8,950 nucleotides of DNA from Thermoplasmata archaeon. GTDB taxonomy: Archaea; Thermoplasmatota; Thermoplasmata; Thermoplasmatales; Thermoplasmataceae. The translations under genes and the position numbers were made by a program. The notes below the pieces were generated by a model. The model saw only the letters and a list, made by a program, of their open reading frames with translations. It was not told where the DNA came from and did not search any database. Of this stretch, positions 1 to 5,651 are shown piece after piece. The stretch lies in contig JAJZOM010000222.1 of assembly GCA_021811505.1 (NCBI GenBank), forward strand, positions 1-8,950, in the 5' to 3' direction. Positions within the stretch are counted from its first letter, which is position 1; every line of letters starts with the position of its first letter.

Positions 1-48
1 TGGACGTATCATCGCGTGTATGATTATTTTCTTATGAATGTTTCCAAG

Positions 49-62
49 CGAACTTTAAAATA
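49..62 (+). promoter_or_regulatory. BRE/TATA promoter of the ABC uptake operon
   Basis: An archaeal-type promoter is readable as CGAAC followed by TTTAAAATA (TATA element at 54-62). The usual spacing of about 26 bases places transcription start near 82-86, just after the palindrome at 63-78 and about 20 bases before the ATG at 104. This is the only good TATA-like element before the binding-protein gene. The call rests on motif shape and spacing only. Confidence 0.5.
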
Positions 63-78
63 GTGAAGTTAACTTCAC
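63..78. promoter_or_regulatory. Perfect 16-bp palindrome, candidate repressor operator
   Basis: GTGAAGTTAACTTCAC is an uninterrupted 16-bp palindrome: the half-site GTGAAGTT is followed directly by its reverse complement. It lies immediately downstream of the TATA element and ends just before the expected transcription start. A dimeric repressor bound there would block the polymerase. Because the operon encodes a FecBCD/BtuFCD-type importer, a metal-dependent repressor of the DtxR/IdeR kind or a similar regulator is a reasonable guess. That is inference: I do not recognise the half-site as a known consensus. Confidence 0.5.
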
Positions 79-103
79 CAAATACTGAAGTAAGGTTGAA
101 AAC

Positions 104-184
104 ATGAACAGATACAATTGTAGTCCGAAAATTACCATTGGAAAGTGCTTGGGAAACACATTGCTGCCCGGAGTGATATTCTGA
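104..184 (+). CDS. Possible 26-residue leader peptide coupled to the binding-protein gene
   Basis: A short ORF starts with ATG at 104 and ends with TGA at 182-184. That stop shares its last base with the ATG of the binding-protein gene (TGATG), an arrangement typical of translational coupling. An AGGTTGA sequence (93-99), resembling the archaeal Shine-Dalgarno AGGAGGTGA, precedes the ATG by a few bases, and the predicted transcription start leaves a leader of only about 20 bases. The peptide begins MNRYNCSPK and contains two cysteines (residues 6 and 15) and no obvious membrane segment. It could be a regulatory leader, or chance reading through the 5' untranslated region. Its reading frame also spans the Shine-Dalgarno of the downstream gene. 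No homologue is known to me. Confidence 0.3.
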   Translation: MNRYNCSPKITIGKCLGNTLLPGVIF

Positions 185-1287
185 TGAATTTCCCTGGCGG
201 AAGAACTCTTATTGCCATCGTTGCCGTCATAGTTGTTATTGTGGCTGGAATCTCAGGCTTCGTAATTTATCGAAATGACAGTTCCAATAAGTCGACATCC
301 ATTTCCCTTGACACAGCCCCCCTTGTCTATGTCAATGATTCCACAGGGAACAGAATAGCGGTTAACCTGACAAACTCAGACAGTTTTGTGTATCTTCCGA
401 ACTCTCTTGGCGGAAACCTTGTCATAAATCACTCCCTGAAGCGGATAGTATCACTCATCCCATCCGTCACCACAACACTGTATGCCCTGGGTGCATACAA
501 TCGCACAGTTGTTGGGGTGGATCAGTATTCAACATACCCAACCCCGCCATCTGATGTCAAGGTTATCTACATAGAGGAAACATCCTTTTCCGTTGAGGAG
601 ATAGCAAATCTGTCACCGGATGCTGTTATGTCCACCACTGGGTATTTCACACCCCAGGTCATAAATGAGATAGTCAACGTTCTGAATATACCGTTCTTCA
701 TATTCGATCCAAATAACATGACACAGATAGAGCACCAGAACAGTGAACTCGGCAACCTTACCAATACTTACAGCAATGCAACGAAGGTCAACGGCTGGAT
801 GAATGAAAACCTGGCAAAACTGCGCAATGATACGTCCAGGATTCCTGGAAGCGAGATTTCCGTGTTCTATGATCTTGGGCCCGGATCTGTTGGGCTTTAC
901 ACAGCGGGAAATAATACATTCATCAACGTACTGTTCAATCTTGACCACCTCAGGAATGTTGTAACGAAAAGCGGATACCCAGACCTCTCACCATCACAGA
1001 TAGAAAACCTGACTCCGCAGTGGATCGTACTTGATCAGTACTATAACCAGAGCAGTTTCAACCAGAGCGTACCGGGCTACCTCAGCCAGATACATGATCA
1101 CGCCATCAGGATAGCCAATGACAACTTCATGAACGAAAATGATTTCCGGACAATATACATCCTGTTCTGGCTTGGTGAAAAGTTCTATCCCAGTTATATA
1201 GGTCTGGATAACGTAACTTCATTCAGCGGTTACACCGGGATACATCTTTCACCTTCTCCCGAGGAAGGGGTAAATGGAACTGCATAA
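184..1287 (+). CDS. Membrane-anchored periplasmic-binding protein of a FecB/BtuF-type ABC importer
   Basis: This is the extracytoplasmic substrate-binding protein of the uptake system encoded with the next two genes. Residues 8-29 form one hydrophobic segment followed by IYRND, so it is probably an uncleaved N-terminal anchor; there is no lipobox cysteine. The periplasmic-binding (PF01497-type) domain begins near residue 86 with KRIVSLIPS and continues with LYALGAYNRTVVGVDQYS and the SVEEIANLSPDAV segment (about 151-163), which are hallmark stretches of BtuF/FecB proteins. It runs to near the C-terminus. Several NxS/T sequons fit an exported archaeal glycoprotein. I chose ATG 184 (367 residues) over the in-frame GTG at 145 because GGAGTGAT (170-177) is a good Shine-Dalgarno for it and the GTG would add a polar stretch before the anchor. 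The 3' end overlaps the permease gene by 14 bases. The ligand (iron chelate, heme or cobalamin) cannot be told from sequence. Confidence 0.88.
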   Translation: MNFPGGRTLIAIVAVIVVIVAGISGFVIYRNDSSNKSTSISLDTAPLVYVNDSTGNRIAVNLTNSDSFVYLPNSLGGNLVINHSLKRIVSLIPSVTTTLYALGAYNRTVVGVDQYSTYPTPPSDVKVIYIEETSFSVEEIANLSPDAVMSTTGYFTPQVINEIVNVLNIPFFIFDPNNMTQIEHQNSELGNLTNTYSNATKVNGWMNENLAKLRNDTSRIPGSEISVFYDLGPGSVGLYTAGNNTFINVLFNLDHLRNVVTKSGYPDLSPSQIENLTPQWIVLDQYYNQSSFNQSVPGYLSQIHDHAIRIANDNFMNENDFRTIYILFWLGEKFYPSYIGLDNVTSFSGYTGIHLSPSPEEGVNGTA

Positions 1288-2350
1288 CAGGATATCTGAA
1301 ATTATAAGGTTCGGTAAAATGCCTGCCCTGGTTGTAAAGGCAGTGCTATCAATATTTCTTCTGGCTGCAGCCATTATTTTCTCATCGTACATAGGTGCAG
1401 TCACAATTTCTCCAATCGTCATATCCAGGATTTATCTTAGCCAGGTTCCATTTGCAGGATCCTACTTCAATTCCGGCTTCACGGTAATACAGTACAACAT
1501 AATTGTTCTTATCAGGGAGCCGGAAATTCTCGGGGCAGTGTTCGTGGGAGCTGCCCTTGGCATGGGCGGGGCATCTGTACAGAGCGTATTCAAGAATCCA
1601 ATAACTGAGCCGTACATAATCGGAATATCAAGCGGTGCCACTCTTGGTGCCATCATAGCCCTTGCCACAAACACGGATCTGTTCGGAGCATACAGCGTGC
1701 AGTTCCTGGCATTCATATGCTCACTGGCAGTGGTTATTGTGGTCTATATGGTATCCTTCAGGTCGGGAAAGGTCCCCCCAATATATCTGCTGCTCTCGGG
1801 CATTGCCATCTCACTGTTCATATCTGCTCTTGTGGGGCTTATGCTTTTCACCAGCAGGAAACTTCAGAACGAGGCATTTGCCTGGCTACTGGGATCACTG
1901 AGCGGGATCACCTGGGGAGAAATCACAATGGTTGCGTTGATTGTGGCCGCTTCCGGCATTGTGCTGACATTAATGTCGAGGGAACTTGATGCCCTGCAGA
2001 TGGGTGAGGCTCATGCTCAGTCCATAGGTGTGTCCGTGGAAAAAACAAAACTGCTTGCGCTGGTTGTGACAACCATAGGTGTGTCTGCAGCTGTCTCCAT
2101 AAGCGGCCTCATAGGATTCGTTGGGCTCATAATACCCCATGTTTCCAGGATAATTTATGGCGGGAGCAACAGGAAGGTTGTTCCTGCCTCAGCAATTCTT
2201 GGAGCTGTTTTCCTGCTTGTCTCTAATGACCTTGCGCGCACTGCAGTCCACGGAGAGGTCATTCCTGTTGGAATTGTGACAGGGATAATTGGGGTGCCGT
2301 TCTTCATGTATCTCCTGAATCGCATATCGAGAGGAAATTATGTATCTTGA
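1274..2350 (+). CDS. FecCD/BtuC-type ABC transporter permease
   Basis: This is the integral-membrane channel subunit (358 residues, normal for the FecCD family, PF01032) of an iron-chelate/B12-type importer, expected to work as a homodimer. It is hydrophobic throughout, with the multi-helix layout of BtuC. Family signatures are clear: REPEILGAVFVGAALGMGGA (81-100), then Q103, KNPITEP (107-113) and GISSGATLGA (117-126); GLIGFVGLIIPHVSR (278-292); and EVIPVGIVTGIIGVPFFMYLL near 328-348. The ATG lies within the end of the binding-protein gene and is preceded by a purine-rich GAGGAAGGGG (1261-1270), so the two genes are translationally linked. Its own 3' end overlaps the ATPase gene by 11 bases. 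The first roughly 17 residues are polar and precede the first helix. Confidence 0.93.
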   Translation: MELHNRISEIIRFGKMPALVVKAVLSIFLLAAAIIFSSYIGAVTISPIVISRIYLSQVPFAGSYFNSGFTVIQYNIIVLIREPEILGAVFVGAALGMGGASVQSVFKNPITEPYIIGISSGATLGAIIALATNTDLFGAYSVQFLAFICSLAVVIVVYMVSFRSGKVPPIYLLLSGIAISLFISALVGLMLFTSRKLQNEAFAWLLGSLSGITWGEITMVALIVAASGIVLTLMSRELDALQMGEAHAQSIGVSVEKTKLLALVVTTIGVSAAVSISGLIGFVGLIIPHVSRIIYGGSNRKVVPASAILGAVFLLVSNDLARTAVHGEVIPVGIVTGIIGVPFFMYLLNRISRGNYVS

Positions 2351-3092
2351 AGCCAGAGGCCTTGTTTTCAACAGAGGAAAGTTCTCACTTCGGGATGTGT
2401 CTTTCAGAGCTGAAGAGGGAACAATCACTGGAATAGGCGGAAGAAATGGCTCAGGAAAATCAACGCTGCTCAGGGCCCTCTATGGCTTCCACCGAATCAC
2501 GTCTGGTGATGTTATTGTTGGAGGCAAAAGCCTGACTGGAATGGCCACCAGGGAGATATCCAGAAGGATTTCCGTGGTGAGCCAGGAGGTCTCGGAACCT
2601 TTCAATTTCACTGTTGGGGAGATTGTTTCAATTTCCGGGTACAGCCTCACTAATGAGAAATCAGGTGTAAGGGATGTGCTTGAGTTATGCGGCATAGGAG
2701 ACCTAGAAAACAGGCCATTCAACGAGATCAGTGGTGGCGAGAGGCGCCTTGCGCTCATCGCAGCGGCAATCTACCAGGATGCAGATATACTCCTCCTTGA
2801 CGAACCAACAGCGTTCCTGGACGTGGACAAGGAGATCAGGGTTATTGACCTACTGAGAAAGCTCAGGGATTCAGGCAAGAACATAATCGTTGTACTTCAT
2901 GATGTTAATCTCCTGTACAGAATCTGTGACAGGGTTGTCCTGATCCGGGATGGGAGGATAGTTGCATCTGGACCAAGAAATGATGTTATGACCCTTGAGA
3001 ATCTTCATAAAACATATTCCGTTGAATTCACGATCCTGGAAGGTGAGGGGCCCTACAGGTTCGCTCCAAAGTATTTCAACGGTTCAGGATGA
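2340..3092 (+). CDS. FecE/BtuD-type ABC transporter ATPase
   Basis: This is the cytoplasmic nucleotide-binding subunit that powers the importer. In 250 residues it carries every ABC motif: Walker A GRNGSGKS (34-41), Q-loop Q82, signature SGGER (131-135), Walker B ILLLDEP (150-156, with D154 and E155), D-loop FLD (159-161) and H-loop H187. The YGFHRITSGDVIVGGKSL stretch after Walker A and the TLENLHKTYSV tail (218-228) are typical of the FecE/HmuV/BtuD group. The start at 2340 has a Shine-Dalgarno GAGGAAA directly upstream, within the end of the permease gene. The 3' end overlaps the convergent transposase-like gene by 9 bases. The length is near normal, so truncation there is not obvious, though the last few residues (YFNGSG) could have been altered if that gene arrived by insertion. 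Confidence 0.93.
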   Translation: MYLEARGLVFNRGKFSLRDVSFRAEEGTITGIGGRNGSGKSTLLRALYGFHRITSGDVIVGGKSLTGMATREISRRISVVSQEVSEPFNFTVGEIVSISGYSLTNEKSGVRDVLELCGIGDLENRPFNEISGGERRLALIAAAIYQDADILLLDEPTAFLDVDKEIRVIDLLRKLRDSGKNIIVVLHDVNLLYRICDRVVLIRDGRIVASGPRNDVMTLENLHKTYSVEFTILEGEGPYRFAPKYFNGSG

Positions 3093-3944
3093 TCCGCTTG
3101 CCATGGGGATGTTTCCATGTTCCACCAGGAAGCGGTCCATTATCTCATTTGGTGTTGTAACCCTGTTCTGGCTCTTGTCCACGATTGGCCTGTTGTTATA
3201 CCAGTATATGAAAGCCTCAGGAGATTCAAATGTCCACCTGAACCTGTCATAATTCTGCCAGAGCCTTGAGAGTGCCAGGTGTATCCTGTTTCCGTGCTTA
3301 TCCGGCGTAACCTCCTCGATGCCCTTTCTCTTCATGTAGTATTTCAGGTCTGTGGCACCATACAGTATGCTCAGCACCCCGCTTCTCAGGTGCATATGCT
3401 GAACTGTCATGTTTGTGCTGACAATGAACTGCCCCATGCTGTCAGCCAGCTTCTGCATTATCTCCTTGGTTATCTTGCGGGATTCCACCATTGAAAGTAT
3501 CTTCTTGGTGGCCATATCCACGCAGACAACGGCATAAGGCGATTCCATGTTTGACTGGTGGTAATCCACATAGATGGTTGAAAGAGGCCTGTCTTCATAC
3601 TTGTTTCTCTGTCCCGATGATTGTATAGCCTTGGATTTTATCATGTTCTTGTTTCTCATGAAGTTGTATATCTGGTAGTATGAGACATTCTTGCCCTTGC
3701 TTTTCATGAGATAGTATATTGTCCTGGAACCTATCTTGTAATTAACCCAGAGGTCCTCTATTTCCCTTGCCTCCTCAGCAGTCAGCGATGCAAATTTCTT
3801 CCTGTCTGAACCGCCATTGAGATCCTCCTTGAGGATCTGCTGCACCCGGCGTGGTGTAACATTGAACATCTTTGCCAGGTCGCTGACCTTGTATCCATTC
3901 TCCACACTCTTTACTATGAATCTCTTGTCATCTCCGCTCAACAT
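3084..3944 (-). CDS. DDE transposase/integrase-like protein with apparently degenerate active site
   Basis: The 286-residue protein has the layout of an IS481/IS3-like integrase-core transposase. There is an N-terminal helix-turn-helix (about 19-38, SDLAKMFNVTPRRVQQIL), a second helical DNA-binding region (about 57-102) and an RNase H-like core (about 118-250). The C-terminal family signatures YNNRP (249-253) and TPNEIMDRF (264-272) are present. The first catalytic aspartate is visible (IYVDYH, D127). The second, normally in a TD-x-G-x-x-F motif about 60 residues later, is replaced by HLRSGVLS (185-192). The glutamate expected near 226, in an E-R-x-x-Q context, is a serine (ALSRLWQ). The protein may therefore bind DNA without strand-transfer activity, as a decayed or domesticated transposase. 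I see no terminal inverted repeats. The frame stays open back to a GTG at 4064, but the sequence before ATG 3944 is unlike the family. It is divergent from the archaellin gene and convergent with the ATPase gene. Confidence 0.75.
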   Translation of the reverse strand: MLSGDDKRFIVKSVENGYKVSDLAKMFNVTPRRVQQILKEDLNGGSDRKKFASLTAEEAREIEDLWVNYKIGSRTIYYLMKSKGKNVSYYQIYNFMRNKNMIKSKAIQSSGQRNKYEDRPLSTIYVDYHQSNMESPYAVVCVDMATKKILSMVESRKITKEIMQKLADSMGQFIVSTNMTVQHMHLRSGVLSILYGATDLKYYMKRKGIEEVTPDKHGNRIHLALSRLWQNYDRFRWTFESPEAFIYWYNNRPIVDKSQNRVTTPNEIMDRFLVEHGNIPMASGSS

Positions 3945-4049
3945 GATATCAAGATTATATGTGCCCTTGATCTCATATTGGTTTTTTGCAGGATATGCTA
4001 TATGAATCTGTGCACGTAAACGGTATGATGCTCTGTAGGCATGATGTCT

Positions 4050-4061
4050 GCTGTTTACAGC
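4050..4061. promoter_or_regulatory. Short inverted repeat GCTGT-TT-ACAGC upstream of the archaellin gene
   Basis: Two 5-base arms, GCTGT and ACAGC, are separated by TT. The repeat lies between the divergent transposase-like and archaellin genes, about 36 bases before the archaellin TATA element. It is a possible regulator site, but it is short enough to arise by chance. Confidence 0.25.
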
Positions 4062-4066
4062 CACTG

Positions 4067-4079
4067 CGAAATAATTTCG
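4067..4079. promoter_or_regulatory. 13-base palindrome upstream of the archaellin promoter
   Basis: CGAAAT-A-ATTTCG has perfect 6-base arms around a single A and ends 17 bases before the archaellin TATA element. In archaea this is a common position for an activator, or for a repressor competing with TFB. It lies in the shared upstream region of two divergent genes and could act on either. No known consensus is recognised. Confidence 0.35.
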
Positions 4080-4096
4080 TTCCCAGCGTTAGGCTG

Positions 4097-4104
4097 TTTA
4101 TATA
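4097..4104 (+). promoter_or_regulatory. TATA element of the archaellin gene
   Basis: TTTATATA is a near-ideal archaeal TATA box. It predicts transcription start near 4127 and a leader of about 35 bases carrying the AGAGGT Shine-Dalgarno at 4146-4151, which precedes the ATG at 4162. A leadered, Shine-Dalgarno-driven start is unlike the leaderless-type starts elsewhere in the window and fits a strongly expressed structural protein. Confidence 0.6.
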
Positions 4105-4161
4105 CAAACATACCCATCTACATATGCTCATACAGCAGGCAAGAAAGAGGTTTAATGCAAT

Positions 4162-4887
4162 ATGTCACTAAAATATGATCTCGTCAGGGCGGGAAGGCTC
4201 CTGAAAAGGCAGTTCTCCTTTGACGAAGATGATAGAGCGGAAACCGGCATTGGGGTGCTTATAATATTCATAGCCCTTGTCCTTGTTGCTGCCGTGGCCG
4301 CATCAGTCCTCATCCATACTGCAGGTATTCTGCAGCAGAGGGCTGATTCCACGGGAACAACTACCATAAGGCAGGTCTCCACTGGTATAGTGGTTGATCA
4401 GATTCTGGGTTATGATGGAGCAACCCCTGCTGAAGCCGGAGGTGTGGAATATGTGGCAATTTTCCTCAGTGATAACACCGGGGGAAGTTCGGTGAATCTG
4501 GCAAATGTATCAGTTACTCTTACCATCAACGGCGTTACTGCCGTCCTGGTATACAACAGTTCCATATTTGCCAGCGTTGCCCAGAGTGGCACAGACAACC
4601 TGTTTGGCAATTCAGTCTGGCCGCTACTGAGTGCAACACACCATGATTCAACGAGTTATGGAGTGCTTGTGGAAAGCGATCCGGTGAACTCCCTTACGGC
4701 TAAATACCCTGTCCTGTCTCCCGGGGATACAGCTGCGGTCATATTTAATGTGACCAACACATTCGGCGCAAATATCACGCAGAATCAGGCCGTATCGGGA
4801 CAAATTACTCCTGAACAGGGTGCGCCAGCCGTGATCGATTTCAATGCTCCGGATTCGTTCACAGCTCGCACCATCACGCTGCAGTAG
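4162..4887 (+). CDS. Archaellin (archaeal flagellin, FlaB/ArlB family)
   Basis: This is the structural subunit of the archaellum filament, 241 residues. The conserved core [20 protein letters not shown] (27-46), followed by [15 protein letters not shown], is the diagnostic archaellin N-terminus. It forms the hydrophobic helix that packs the filament core. The class III signal peptide should be cut by the prepilin peptidase (FlaK/PibD) after A26, in the context DDRA|ETGIG. The leader is unusually long, 26 residues, and acidic near the cleavage site (FDEDDRA). The C-terminus ([19 protein letters not shown], 217-235) is also typical of archaellins. NxS/T sequons at 115, 132, 196 and 204 suggest N-glycosylation. 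The gene has its own TATA box and a downstream hairpin, so it is probably monocistronic. None of the archaellum accessory genes (flaC-J / arlC-J) is in the window. Confidence 0.93.
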   Translation: MSLKYDLVRAGRLLKRQFSFDEDDRAETGIGVLIIFIALVLVAAVAASVLIHTAGILQQRADSTGTTTIRQVSTGIVVDQILGYDGATPAEAGGVEYVAIFLSDNTGGSSVNLANVSVTLTINGVTAVLVYNSSIFASVAQSGTDNLFGNSVWPLLSATHHDSTSYGVLVESDPVNSLTAKYPVLSPGDTAAVIFNVTNTFGANITQNQAVSGQITPEQGAPAVIDFNAPDSFTARTITLQ

Positions 4888-4899
4888 ACACCTCGCTGT

Positions 4900-4922
4900 C
4901 CCCCGCCCGGCCACGGTGGGGG
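4900..4922 (+). terminator. GC-rich hairpin downstream of the archaellin gene
   Basis: CCCCCGCC pairs with GGTGGGGG (one G-T wobble) to form an 8-bp stem around the 7-base loop CGGCCAC, starting 13 bases after the archaellin stop. T-rich stretches follow (CTCTTTCATATT, then CATTTTTCG near 4950). It is probably a transcript end or an mRNA-stabilising structure for an abundant message. Archaeal terminators depend mainly on T-tracts, so its role as a true terminator is inferred. Confidence 0.5.
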
Positions 4923-5069
4923 CACACCTCTTTCATATTCCCAAATACATTTTTCGTAATTTTATATGATCTTACTCTGCATTTCTGCCAATTTTGAATC
5001 CTGGTTCTCGATTGTATAAGCATCACGGTCTTCTCTCCCTGTTTTCACAGAATCCCCGCCGCTTCAAAG

Positions 5070-5084
5070 GTTTCTGACAGAAAC
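5070..5084. repeat. Perfect 15-base palindrome GTTTCTG-A-CAGAAAC
   Basis: Two perfect 7-base arms surround a single A, in the middle of the gene-free stretch. It is too tight to be an RNA hairpin with a normal loop, so a protein-binding site is the more likely role if it has one. It lies about 130 bases upstream of the nearest TATA element. Confidence 0.4.
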
Positions 5085-5212
5085 TCCATATGCTCGATTC
5101 CCACATGATTATATTGAACCATACCATTGATCAGTGGAAAGCAAAGGTGTTCTCAGTAAGGATTTCACTTTCATCCCCTCCCTTTCGGTTGTGGATTTCT
5201 CGCTAAATTTTG

Positions 5213-5220
5213 TTAAATAT
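5213..5220 (+). promoter_or_regulatory. TATA element of the small membrane-protein gene
   Basis: TTAAATAT is centred about 24 bases before the GTG at 5240, close to the spacing expected for a leaderless archaeal transcript. No Shine-Dalgarno is present before the GTG, which agrees with a leaderless start. Confidence 0.5.
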
Positions 5221-5239
5221 GTGAAAGCAATATTCATTT

Positions 5240-5629
5240 GTGTCATGGAAGAGTCTTAAGGAATCTCCTCTGGATTCGTCTGTTGTTTCCGCTGTTGGCG
5301 GCCTTATCATATTACTTGTTGGAATCATCGGACTTTACATACTGCTGAAGAATGGAACGTATTCCAGTAACAGCCTGCTGGAAGTTTCCCTTGGGACATT
5401 CTGGGGTCTGATGATATTGATATTCAGCACAACACTTTTCCTGGATCGTAGGAGGCACGTTATTTACGGTGCACTAATTATCATAATGGCCACTGCAAGC
5501 TGGTACGGGACGTCCGGTGGTCTTTTTGTGGGATTCCTGATCGCGCTCATTGGTGGTATCATGGGAATGGCATGGAGACCTCCGCGCCCTTCAAATACTG
5601 CCGGTGCAAATCCAAATCCAGGAAGATAG
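5240..5629 (+). CDS. Small four-helix membrane protein, unknown function
   Basis: The 129-residue protein has four hydrophobic segments, about residues 14-36, 46-68, 74-90 and 92-112. A basic DRRRH turn (69-73) lies between the second and third. A short polar tail follows, starting WRPPRP and rich in Asn, Pro and Gly. The fourth segment is glycine-rich (GGLFVGFLIALIGGIMGMAW), a pattern common in small archaeal membrane proteins of unknown role. I do not recognise a named family. The GTG start is forced by an in-frame TGA at 5222-5224 and agrees with the TATA spacing. The gene is convergent with the next one, only 22 bases away, and probably monocistronic. Confidence 0.75.
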   Translation: MSWKSLKESPLDSSVVSAVGGLIILLVGIIGLYILLKNGTYSSNSLLEVSLGTFWGLMILIFSTTLFLDRRRHVIYGALIIIMATASWYGTSGGLFVGFLIALIGGIMGMAWRPPRPSNTAGANPNPGR

Positions 5630-5651
5630 CCCCATTCTGACCGGGGCACTA

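Larger units (their letters stand above)
4888..5239. other. 352-base gene-free stretch between the archaellin and a membrane-protein gene
   Basis: It holds the hairpin at 4900-4922, a promoter-like CGTAATTTTATATGA (4955-4969) on the + strand with no convincing gene after it, a perfect palindrome at 5070-5084, and the promoter of the next gene at 5213-5220. The only open frame of note is a 38-codon one at 5090-5206. It has no Shine-Dalgarno, no clear promoter and an unremarkable composition, so I do not call it. No tRNA fold or tandem repeat is visible. Confidence 0.6.

Noticed and set aside
1..63. Open frame from the first base to TAG at 61-63, possibly the tail of an upstream gene
   Set aside because: Only 20 codons are visible, with no recognisable motif, and the promoter of the uptake operon overlaps its end. 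It may be real but cannot be supported.
145..183. GTG start adding 13 residues to the binding protein
   Set aside because: No Shine-Dalgarno precedes it, and the added stretch is polar ahead of the membrane anchor. ATG 184 has a good Shine-Dalgarno.
613..948. 111-codon open frame on the - strand
   Set aside because: It lies inside the well-supported binding-protein gene, and its product has no recognisable features.
1662..1989. Two overlapping + strand open frames inside the permease gene
   Set aside because: They are out of frame with a clear FecCD permease; their Cys-, Trp- and Ser-rich products are typical frame-shifted shadows.
3945..4064. N-terminal extension of the transposase-like protein to a GTG at 4064
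   Set aside because: The extra 40 residues do not look like the family and would run across the inverted repeat at 4050-4061 in the shared promoter region. ATG 3944 starts directly before the helix-turn-helix.
5003..5013. GGTTCTCGATT, resembling a tRNA T-arm
   Set aside because: The stem does not close, and no anticodon arm or acceptor stem can be paired around it.
5090..5206. 38-codon open frame in the gene-free stretch
   Set aside because: It has no Shine-Dalgarno, no TATA element at leaderless spacing and no recognisable composition. It is mentioned only as a possibility in the finding on this stretch.
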